Positions 36,244-43,486 of a DNA stretch of 64,000 bases are shown one piece after another. The notes under the pieces are model-generated. The model saw only the letters and a program-made list of their open reading frames with translations, did no database searches and had not been told where the DNA came from. The translations under genes were made by a program, and so were the position numbers. The stretch's first letter is position 1. Each line of letters starts with the position of its first letter. Source of the stretch: Holophagae bacterium (GTDB lineage: Bacteria > Acidobacteriota > Holophagae > Acanthopleuribacterales > Acanthopleuribacteraceae); the NCBI GenBank assembly GCA_029263455.1, contig JAJCXM010000035.1, positions 124,001-188,000 of the forward strand, written 5' to 3'.

Positions 36244-37656
36244 TCATTCTTCGAAACGGAGCAACGCATGGTTTCGTCCGCTCTGTATCCATCGATTGAC
36301 TAAACTCACTTGAACGGTCCGTATCTGAGGGGATCGGTACGGTGGAGCGCGGTCCGCTGGCGGCCAATCAAAAAATAGTTCGGCACGCCCGTTGCGACCA
36401 AATTCTGGTCGCCAAACCCAGTCTCGCCCGCCAATGATGTGCCAGACTTCGAGACTCATGTCGGCCGAAAGCTGGTCAACATTCACACGTATCTTTTCCG
36501 GCTGTCTTAAGCGCACGTCGCGCCACTCTATTTCAATCGTTAGTTTGGGAGGTGATGATTTGGGTTCAAAACCAATTCGACCCACGTAAAAACTGGGGGC
36601 ATTGACTAATACATTAACGATGGCATGGTTTTCCTCATGATCATCATCTTCAAACGATAATATCCGGTCACCCAACCAACCGGATAGCAAGTAGGTAACC
36701 TTGAGCGTACTTCCTGATGTTAAAGCCAGATGAAGCGATCTTTGGCCACTACTTAATAGGCTCAGCACAGCGGCTGGCGACATGGTTGAGGTTTTTCCCG
36801 CGTTAGTGACTCGTGCGTCTTGTTCCTGTTGCCATTCAACATCAATGATCGGCAAACGGCAATCCAACAAAACTTCTGGCTGTTCAGGATTGAATTGCGT
36901 TTCAACCACAAGTTCATATAGAGGAATGACATGTGTTCGATGCTGAGTCGCCGGTACTTGTGTCAGCGGCAATAGGCTTGTGGCATCAGTGAACCTGGGT
37001 CTAAGCGTAGCCATCTGGTGAGCCGATATCTTTAACCTGGGGCTGGGGATACCAACAGTCGGCTCTAAATAGGCAAGTTCTCCACTGCTGATCATGCCAA
37101 TTAGAGTTTGGTTGTCATAGCCAACTGGATCTAGACCTGATCTCGACCATGCAGACGGCTTTCGCAAGTCTTCGGTCGCTAACGAAACGCCATTTTGGAC
37201 AAAAACAACACCATGTTGAGGATCACAGGCACGCCAGCTTTCGCCGTACCGGTACTCGGTCATTACATGTTTTTGAGTCGCAACGATTCGAGAAATAATG
37301 CCATATTCGCTCCATAACCCCGTCAAGACACGAGCTTGCTCCCCGCAGAGTCCGAAACCGGTTCCATACCAAAGTGCTGTGACATCTAAGCTAGGATCGG
37401 CGTTCCATGTGTGAAAACGTTCGTGTACCAAATCGAATAGGTCTAACGCGCCAGGGGACTCAATTTCAATGGCTTCAACAAAACAAGGCAGCTTAAATAG
37501 ATCATCTATAGGTCCTTCGAAACGGATAGATTTATGTACTACCGGTTGCAGGGATGCTTCGCGAATACGGTGATGGCAGCCCATAAGCCAAAGCAGTGAG
37601 AACGCAACGGGAACGCTCAGATTTCGAATGGGAGCCCAACTAGATCGGCAAATCAT
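36244..37656 (-). CDS. Lipoprotein with transglutaminase-like catalytic triad
   Basis: 470 residues. Lipobox L-M-G-C27 after a hydrophobic stretch marks an envelope lipoprotein. A transglutaminase/cysteine-protease-like core lies at about 70-150: C104 in G-F-G-L-C-G-E-Q, H130 in K-H-V-M-T-E-Y and D145 in C-D-P-Q-H-G, in the usual Cys-His-Asp order. The C-terminal ~250 residues are beta-rich (W-L-G-D-R, W-R-P-E-F) and unassigned. It may crosslink or cleave peptides or process glycopeptides. It ends a minus-strand run that starts at 40079; the gap to the IPTL-CTERM gene is 238 bases. Confidence 0.72.
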   Translation of the reverse strand: MICRSSWAPIRNLSVPVAFSLLWLMGCHHRIREASLQPVVHKSIRFEGPIDDLFKLPCFVEAIEIESPGALDLFDLVHERFHTWNADPSLDVTALWYGTGFGLCGEQARVLTGLWSEYGIISRIVATQKHVMTEYRYGESWRACDPQHGVVFVQNGVSLATEDLRKPSAWSRSGLDPVGYDNQTLIGMISSGELAYLEPTVGIPSPRLKISAHQMATLRPRFTDATSLLPLTQVPATQHRTHVIPLYELVVETQFNPEQPEVLLDCRLPIIDVEWQQEQDARVTNAGKTSTMSPAAVLSLLSSGQRSLHLALTSGSTLKVTYLLSGWLGDRILSFEDDDHEENHAIVNVLVNAPSFYVGRIGFEPKSSPPKLTIEIEWRDVRLRQPEKIRVNVDQLSADMSLEVWHIIGGRDWVWRPEFGRNGRAELFFDWPPADRAPPYRSPQIRTVQVSLVNRWIQSGRNHALLRFEE

Positions 37657-37677
37657 TCGTGACCCCAGCCACTCAAC

Positions 37678-37917
37678 CTAAAGGTTCTGACTTGACCGTT
37701 GGTGTTGCAAGGTAGCCCCCACGCTTGAAAAAGTCGAAACGAGATAAGGAACCGTAATTGTCAGCCCCATCTTGATCACCCGAGTTGCGTTGAGTTCCCC
37801 GCGTATCAATGCATCACCATGATTGATTGCGATTAAGACAGCACCGACGACCATTGCATAAGCAAGAGCCCTTTTTACTACCGACTTGCTACTAGCTACC
37901 TGTACCCACTCATTCAT
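37678..37917 (-). CDS. nrtS: NrtS-like small nitrate/nitrite transporter
   Basis: 79 residues from the ATG at 37917; the frame is open to 37977, but that part overlaps the upstream gene and is hydrophilic. Two membrane spans surround the family-like stretch A-I-N-H-G-D-A-L, with V-P-Y-L-V-S-T-F-S-S-V in the second span, matching the small NrtS proteins known from cyanobacteria and other bacteria. No nitrate or nitrite reductase is nearby, so the substrate assignment rests on sequence memory only. It lies 10 bases after the preceding small gene. Confidence 0.7.
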   Translation of the reverse strand: MNEWVQVASSKSVVKRALAYAMVVGAVLIAINHGDALIRGELNATRVIKMGLTITVPYLVSTFSSVGATLQHQRSSQNL

Positions 37918-37927
37918 CGTTTTCTGC

Positions 37928-38185
37928 CTAGGCCATTTGATGGACTTTAATCGCAGTGAGGTCGCTTGTCTCTGCATCTATCTGTAAACGTTTATAACTG
38001 CGCTGAAAGAGATCTAGGCCCAACGAGCCTTGCGGCATATCGTCAAAACCAATAATGACCCACCAACTTTTCTTGTCTGCAGCTAATTCAATTTCCTCAA
38101 CATGGACGCGCGTATACTCTTCTTCGCTATACACGTCTGAAAAATGCTGCATCGCTTTTTGGGCAGCCGATTTTATATCAATCAT
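37928..38185 (-). CDS. Small protein of unknown function preceding nrtS
   Basis: 85-residue soluble protein, unrecognised. It has an acidic N-terminal helix and a strand pattern W-W-V-I-I-G-F, then R-S-Y-K-R-L-Q-I-D-A-E-T-S-D-L-T, suggesting a small alpha-beta fold of the kind seen in PepSY-like or immunity-like proteins. It sits 10 bases before nrtS and 50 bases after the preceding gene, in a minus-strand operon. No Cys, signal or membrane segment. Confidence 0.7.
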   Translation of the reverse strand: MIDIKSAAQKAMQHFSDVYSEEEYTRVHVEEIELAADKKSWWVIIGFDDMPQGSLGLDLFQRSYKRLQIDAETSDLTAIKVHQMA

Positions 38186-38235
38186 GATTCACGTCGCAAT
38201 TTCCTATATTTATACTTACGTTCGTATGCACACCC

Positions 38236-38982
38236 TCATGGATCTATACGAAGTACACTAACATCACCACGATTACTATGAATGTGCAAGCGCGGCTCAG
38301 CCTGCCCAAGAACGATCAAACTATGCTTCAATCTTTCTCGGCCCACCCAATTAACATCCATCGTGAAGTCACTTGTCAAGCGGCCCTTGGTTGACGTTTC
38401 TATCTTTAGATCCGCTTCACTGTTTAACATCACTTCAATGGCACCCAGCAGTGACGACAGCTTTTGGTCCGTCTTCCAGTGGGTCCCGGTCAGTTGACCT
38501 TTCAAGGCGCCTTGCTGTGATTGGATTTCGACCGGTCCACGAACCGCAAAGACAACATCACCGCGTTCGGTAACTATCTTTAAGGGGCCCTCGTGACCTT
38601 TGACCTCAACCAAGCCATGTTTACCTTCAATATCCACTCCAGGATACGCTGGCATGAGCACCGTCAAATCTACTCGTCTAATCCACTTCTCACCGTCAGC
38701 CGGGGGTCTATCGTCGCCCACATAAACCACTTCGACAATTAAAGTATCGCCATCTTCTCTTACGCGAATATCAACCTTTAATGGGTCTGATTTTATGCGC
38801 TGGATATTGCCGATTAACTGCATGTCGTCAGTTTGTAATGCTCGGGTCCTAACGTCGCCATAATGATTAATGATGCGAATCAGTTTTTGGTCAGTGATTT
38901 TTCGAGCTTGATTAAACTTCAATAATTCCCAGTTCTCCTGGGCAAACGAAGTTCCAATCAGCAATAGCAATAAATAACGCAT
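38236..38982 (-). CDS. Exported DUF4097-like beta-helix protein
   Basis: 248-residue exported protein from the ATG at 38982 (GAGG 7 bases upstream; a TTG directly before is the alternative). Signal peptide M-R-Y-L-L-L-L-L-I-G-T-S-F-A-Q. The rest is repetitive beta strands (D-I-E-G-K-H-G-L-V-E-V-K-G, I-V-T-E-R-G-D-V, I-H-S-N-R-G-D-V-S-V) typical of putative adhesin/DUF4097-type right-handed helices. No enzyme motif. It is transcribed 20 bases after the repeat protein at 39006-40079, with which it may act at the envelope. Confidence 0.75.
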   Translation of the reverse strand: MRYLLLLLIGTSFAQENWELLKFNQARKITDQKLIRIINHYGDVRTRALQTDDMQLIGNIQRIKSDPLKVDIRVREDGDTLIVEVVYVGDDRPPADGEKWIRRVDLTVLMPAYPGVDIEGKHGLVEVKGHEGPLKIVTERGDVVFAVRGPVEIQSQQGALKGQLTGTHWKTDQKLSSLLGAIEVMLNSEADLKIETSTKGRLTSDFTMDVNWVGRERLKHSLIVLGQAEPRLHIHSNRGDVSVLRIDP

Positions 38983-39005
38983 CAATTAACCTCGTGAATT
39001 AGGCA

Positions 39006-40079
39006 CTAAAAGGGGTTATAGACCAATTGCTCCACAAAGCCCTCTGCATCAAACAAATTGATGTGTATAAGTCCATCTGTACCATAGGCATCTTGATAAC
39101 GTTCCGCTAGTGCATTCAAATCAAACGTGACCTGAGGTCTCGCAAACTGCCGGTTGCAATGGCCTGGAACGATGCGATAAACCGCCGACACATTTACTTG
39201 TACAGGAGTTGACTCCATAAAACCGCCTGACATGACCAGGTCAACTTCATAAGCACAATCTACGGAGAATTCCACATCGAGGTACAACAATTCTTCTGCG
39301 ATCTGAGCATTGATTATCTTGAAAGGCTCCTCGACAAGTTCGCCTGGCTGCTTGCTAGAGAAGATAATGTTGGGATATTCAAATGAAGGCAAAGCGACCA
39401 CGTTCCACAAAGCAGTCCCCTGGTTGATGCCAGCCAAAGACATCAAGGAAATCGCATGGTTGGCACGAACGCGGATGGCATGCACGTCGCTCGCGTCTAC
39501 AGGCAAAAACTCACTATTTACCCAAACACGCTTGGCACCTGGTGCCATCAAAAAGTCCACCTCACCTAAAACATCACCAACAAGATTAATTTGTTCCACG
39601 GTCACCTGGTTTTGGTGCACGCTAGCATTGACCACCGCAAATCCTTCCCAAATAGGAACTGAAGGCTGTTGCGCGGCGGAGTAGGCCAAATACGATGTCA
39701 CACCCACAGGTTGTTCGAGCAGATATGCGGTGGCTGCTTGATCCTCTTTAGATTGAAATGAGACCGAAACTTGTACGCGCTCGGATCCCAAGACAAAAAA
39801 GTGGCTTGCTTGCGGTAACCACTGTTGAGCCGAAATCTCTCTCGTTTCTCGTGGACCCAGCGTAAAACTAATTGCCGTGGAGGGTTCTCCCTTTTGGTTA
39901 TAGGGTAATAACTGTATTGTCTTCGACTGTCGAGACGAATTGTAGATCTGGATCTTTGTCTCATAACCACCGCTATCGGCAGCTAAGTGTGGCACGACAC
40001 GATTGGCAATCGTATTGCCACTAAAGAGTCCCGTACCCCAGAAGGCGATTGTAACCATCACTACCCAGTATCTAAACAT
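39006..40079 (-). CDS. Exported protein with two units of the C-terminal repeat of the 1242-aa protein
   Basis: 357 residues with a signal peptide (about 1-24). Residues 27-125 (V-V-P-H-L-A-A-D, then Y-E-T-K-I-Q-I-Y-N) and about 130-230 (V-P-I-W-E-G-F-A-V-V-N-A) look like two copies of the ~105-residue unit found four times in the exported protein at 8085-11813, including the strand spacing and the V-x-x-x-I-S-L-M end. The last ~120 residues are a separate domain with two cysteines. Strong RBS (AAGGAGG). Probably surface; function unknown. Confidence 0.75.
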   Translation of the reverse strand: MFRYWVVMVTIAFWGTGLFSGNTIANRVVPHLAADSGGYETKIQIYNSSRQSKTIQLLPYNQKGEPSTAISFTLGPRETREISAQQWLPQASHFFVLGSERVQVSVSFQSKEDQAATAYLLEQPVGVTSYLAYSAAQQPSVPIWEGFAVVNASVHQNQVTVEQINLVGDVLGEVDFLMAPGAKRVWVNSEFLPVDASDVHAIRVRANHAISLMSLAGINQGTALWNVVALPSFEYPNIIFSSKQPGELVEEPFKIINAQIAEELLYLDVEFSVDCAYEVDLVMSGGFMESTPVQVNVSAVYRIVPGHCNRQFARPQVTFDLNALAERYQDAYGTDGLIHINLFDAEGFVEQLVYNPF

Positions 40080-40164
40080 CCGGTCCTCCTTAAGAAATAT
40101 CTAATCACGATCATGATTCACGCTTACTTATAAAAAAAGGAGCAAATTCCGCACCATCAGACAT

Positions 40165-40617
40165 CTATTCTCCGATTTGGTAGCGAGTGATCTTCCAGGT
40201 ACCATCACGTTCTATTAACTCGAATTCGGTGTCTATTGATTCGCCCGAAACCAACTTCAAGCTACCTGAAAAACTGGCCCGGTTGTTTTCAACCGAACGA
40301 TTATTGAATGTGGAATCCACAATCTTTAGCAATTCACTATGATCAATCATTGCAAGTTCAAAATCGTCAAAACTCTGTTCTTGCTGGAGCTCGTCGGAAC
40401 ATGCTTCATAGGCCGATGCATAATCGCCGACGGCTAGATCATCAAGAAATCCTGTGATGACCGCATGGGGTTCAGCGGTTAATTTAAATACACCAAAGAA
40501 TATGATCCCGATAAAGGCGACGAAAGCAATCGTTGCACAACCACAGCCGCCAACAATCCAAGGCCAAACCGGCCGCTTTTTTGGAAGCGCAGGGGGAATA
40601 GATGCCGAACTACTCAC
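40165..40617 (-). CDS. Membrane-anchored NTF2/DUF4864-like protein
   Basis: 150 residues. A proline-rich basic N-terminus leads into a single span (about 19-46, G-G-C-G-C-A-T-I-A-F-V-A-F), then a periplasmic NTF2-like domain: F-L-D-D-L-A-V-G-D-Y-A-S-A-Y, then a strand ending W-K-I-T-R-Y. The GTG start has GGAG 5 bases upstream. Such anchored domains usually bind small ligands or peptidoglycan fragments; function unknown. Confidence 0.7.
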   Translation of the reverse strand: MSSSASIPPALPKKRPVWPWIVGGCGCATIAFVAFIGIIFFGVFKLTAEPHAVITGFLDDLAVGDYASAYEACSDELQQEQSFDDFELAMIDHSELLKIVDSTFNNRSVENNRASFSGSLKLVSGESIDTEFELIERDGTWKITRYQIGE

Positions 40618-40721
40618 GTGAACTCCTCAACTCAGCTTAAGCTAGCCATAGCATACCAGGATCCGTATCAAAGCGATTCATTGTTCATGTTAAGATCGCT
40701 CTCCTACGGAATTGAAACATC

Positions 40722-41369
40722 ATGACATACCATCGAATAACCGACATCAAAACACCCCCATTTGCGTACGTCGTCAACCGCGATGTGGCGATACAATCTT
40801 GTGCCTTATGCATGATGCCCTCCCCTTGCTTGAATGAATCACTTAAAGCCGAGATATTTACGACCGAAGTAGATAACTGGCAGCAGGAAATTCAGGGGCA
40901 GCCATTAATGGCAGAGCATTGGCTTATTGGGGATCAGTTATTCGTAGACCGGCTCCGCGACATCTTAGGGCCTTGTTTTGACGTCGAATCAATTGAAATT
41001 GTTTCCTGGCTATCTCGCAGTCCGACAGCGTTACGATCACAGCAGACCGCCGACAGCACGGCATCAAAACGGGTCCCTGAGTTTTTCCGCGTGATTCCTC
41101 ATCAAACTGTGCCCTTGGACCATGGCCTAACTGACCGATTCCCGCCCATAAACTGTAGCTCGTGCCAAAGAGATATTCCAGATATCCCATTTGATGTTCA
41201 ACTCGTTCCCGACGAGTCAGGTGCCCAGCCAGCCTTTGCTTACCTGGCCGACATACACTACGAAGGTTATGACTACCTCATCCGCGCGGATCGAAGTGAT
41301 GTCCTATCAAAACACTTCCCTAGAATGATTCTCGAACCCCTTGAACCCGGTGAGCCAAGCTTATTTTGA
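40722..41369 (+). CDS. Unknown protein with two CxxC pairs
   Basis: 215 residues, cytoplasmic, not confidently assigned. C-A-L-C (about 27-30) and C-S-S-C (about 146-149) could together bind one zinc. The layout and the final I-R-A-D-R-S-D-V-L-S-K-H-F-P recall 'double-CxxC' immunity-like proteins described in myxobacteria, but I cannot verify this and the second pair lacks the usual glycine. Isolated between two minus-strand genes, with a weak RBS. Confidence 0.6.
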   Translation: MTYHRITDIKTPPFAYVVNRDVAIQSCALCMMPSPCLNESLKAEIFTTEVDNWQQEIQGQPLMAEHWLIGDQLFVDRLRDILGPCFDVESIEIVSWLSRSPTALRSQQTADSTASKRVPEFFRVIPHQTVPLDHGLTDRFPPINCSSCQRDIPDIPFDVQLVPDESGAQPAFAYLADIHYEGYDYLIRADRSDVLSKHFPRMILEPLEPGEPSLF

Positions 41370-41558
41370 CAACGCTCGGCGTGCTACCAAAACGAGCAAA
41401 TTACGCCATTCATTTTCGCGTTTGAGGTGGCCCTTCATTTAGAGTCTTTTTAGGGCACAGTCGTCATCTGTTGGAATTGCCTAATTAACATCAAACTATG
41501 TCGCCAACATGAATGAGCTTGCTGCAGTACTTCGCAAGGCGGCCCCTCGTTCGTCCGT

Positions 41559-42482
41559 CTAAGTCTTAAGATAGTGGTCATCGGAACCTAAGGCCTCGAA
41601 CTCGTCGGCCAGATAGTCAATAAGCGCGCGCACACTTGGTAACAAACCACGTCGTGATGCAAACACCGCGTGGATGATTTCACGAGGCGGTGACCATTCT
41701 GGCAGGACTCTTACTAAAACGCCTTTTTGCAACTCTACTCTAACCAACATGGTTGGTAATTGAACAAGGCCAACACCGGCCACCGCAGCTTCCCTCAACG
41801 CATTCATGTCGCCCGTTACTAGCCTTGGTCGATGTTTTATCTCAACACGTTGTTTTTTTGGGCCCTCTAAACGCCATACGTGGTCCGGTCTAGGTATTCC
41901 GTGGTCCATACTCGGGAATTGAGCCAATTCAGCAGGTCCTTGCAAGTGACCCATACGTGCTACTAGAGCGGGGCTGGCAAGTATACTTTGACTACGGTCA
42001 GAGAATACTTTCATGACTAACCCTGAATCATCGAGGGGCGGCGGACGTACACGAATCGCAATATCTACGCCCTCGTTTACTAAATCGACCTGCCTATTTG
42101 AAGCCTCCAATTGGATCTCGACACGGGGGTTTTGCGCCATGAATTTGGCCAACATCACCCCCACATGGGCATCCATGAGTGCCATGGGGCATGTCAAACG
42201 AACCGTGCCGCAAGGTTCTGAACGGGTCAGGTCTACCGCCTCCTGCGCCGAACGCGCCTCAACAAGCATGGCTTGGCAATGCCTATAATATGTGTGTCCG
42301 ATCTCTGTTACGGAGAATTGACGGGTCGAACGCTGAATCAAACGCACACCCAGTCGCTTTTCTAAGCGGGCGACACGACGACTTAATTTAGACTTTGGCT
42401 CGCCCAATGCCCGACCCGCAGACGCAAACCCTTGGTGTTCGACAACCTGCGCATAATAAAAGAGATCATTCAAATCAAACAT
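41559..42482 (-). CDS. LysR-family transcriptional regulator
   Basis: 307 residues, the usual LTTR length. The N-terminal winged helix-turn-helix (about 1-60) has G-F-A-S-A-G-R-A-L, L-S-R-R-V-A-R-L-E and T-E-I-G. A periplasmic-binding-like effector domain follows (about 90-300). It is divergent from a pirin gene with 115 bases between them, a common LysR-pirin arrangement, so it probably controls that gene and itself. Effector unknown. Confidence 0.92.
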   Translation of the reverse strand: MFDLNDLFYYAQVVEHQGFASAGRALGEPKSKLSRRVARLEKRLGVRLIQRSTRQFSVTEIGHTYYRHCQAMLVEARSAQEAVDLTRSEPCGTVRLTCPMALMDAHVGVMLAKFMAQNPRVEIQLEASNRQVDLVNEGVDIAIRVRPPPLDDSGLVMKVFSDRSQSILASPALVARMGHLQGPAELAQFPSMDHGIPRPDHVWRLEGPKKQRVEIKHRPRLVTGDMNALREAAVAGVGLVQLPTMLVRVELQKGVLVRVLPEWSPPREIIHAVFASRRGLLPSVRALIDYLADEFEALGSDDHYLKT

Positions 42483-42524
42483 ATTTATCGTTCTGAATAC
42501 GGAACACAGAGTGCGATATTCGCT

Positions 42525-42560
42525 ATCTATCGATTCATTCGTTCTTTTTATATGATAGAT
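42525..42560. promoter_or_regulatory. Inverted repeat in the LysR-pirin divergent region
   Basis: ATCTATC (42525-42531) and GATAGAT (42554-42560) are perfect 7-bp arms 22 bases apart. A TATGAT (42551-42556), good as a -10 for pirin, is inside the right arm. This suits an operator for the divergent LysR protein. Confidence 0.45.
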
Positions 42561-42597
42561 TCCAAGGTTGGATCACGTCAACCGGAAGGAGTGACAA

Positions 42598-43464
42598 ATG
42601 AAAAAAGTGCTAGCTATCCACAAAGCGCCACACAAACATTGGGTCGGCGACGGTTTCCCGGTTCGCTCACTATTCTCTTATAACGATCACGGCAAAGACT
42701 TGAGTCCGTTCTTGTTGCTTGACTATGCTGAGGCAACGGAATTCTCGCCCACATCACAGCCTCGCGGCGTTGGTCAACACCCACATCGCGGGTTCGAAAC
42801 CGTTACCATCGTTTATCACGGCGAAGTGGCGCACCGCGATTCAACCGGGAGCGGCGGGTTAATTGGACCAGGAGATGTGCAGTGGATGACTGCAGCGGGC
42901 GGTATTATCCACGAAGAATTTCACTCAAAATCGTTCAGCGAATCAGGCGGCACACTTGAAATGGTGCAACTTTGGGTAAACCTTCCCGCGGCCAATAAGA
43001 TGAGTCATCCCCGATACCAGACTCTGTTGAGCGCTGATATTCCCCATGTTGAGCTCCCTGGCCAGGCTGGCAAATTGAGGGTAATCGCGGGCCAATATCA
43101 GACATTTGAGGGACCTGCTCAAACATTTACGCCACTAAACGTTTGGGATTTGTCTCTGAACGCAGGTAAAAGGATTGATCTTCAGTTTGAGCCCGGACAC
43201 ACCTTGGCTGTGGTTGTTTTGCAGGGAGAGCTGATCATCAACGATCACCGCCTGTCAGCCTGTCAGCTGGCGATCCTTGATTCAGAGCATAGGGATTTAG
43301 TATTGCAAGCACAGGATGACTCAAAAGTATTGCTCCTCAGCGGGCAACCTCTAGATGAGCCCATGGTCGGATACGGTCCATTCGTGATGAACCAGCCTAT
43401 CGAGATCGAGCAAGCCATTGAAGACTTCAACCAAGGCAGGTTCGGACGCATTAGCGCCAGTTAG
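42598..43464 (+). CDS. Pirin-family protein (cupin metalloprotein)
   Basis: 288 residues of two cupin domains. The pirin metal site is complete: H61-P-H63-R-G-F-E-T, and H105-E-E107 after G-D-V-Q-W-M-T-A. These match the two His plus His-Glu pattern of iron-binding pirins, some of which are quercetinases. The C-terminal cupin has lost metal residues, as is normal. Excellent RBS (GGAAGGAG). Probably under the divergent LysR regulator. The exact role (regulator or dioxygenase) cannot be told. Confidence 0.93.
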   Translation: MKKVLAIHKAPHKHWVGDGFPVRSLFSYNDHGKDLSPFLLLDYAEATEFSPTSQPRGVGQHPHRGFETVTIVYHGEVAHRDSTGSGGLIGPGDVQWMTAAGGIIHEEFHSKSFSESGGTLEMVQLWVNLPAANKMSHPRYQTLLSADIPHVELPGQAGKLRVIAGQYQTFEGPAQTFTPLNVWDLSLNAGKRIDLQFEPGHTLAVVVLQGELIINDHRLSACQLAILDSEHRDLVLQAQDDSKVLLLSGQPLDEPMVGYGPFVMNQPIEIEQAIEDFNQGRFGRISAS

Positions 43465-43486
43465 GATGTATTGAGCGAAACCGGAC

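Noticed and set aside
42792-42803. tRNA-like GGTTCGAAACC
   Set aside because: Part of the pirin metal motif; no cloverleaf can be drawn.
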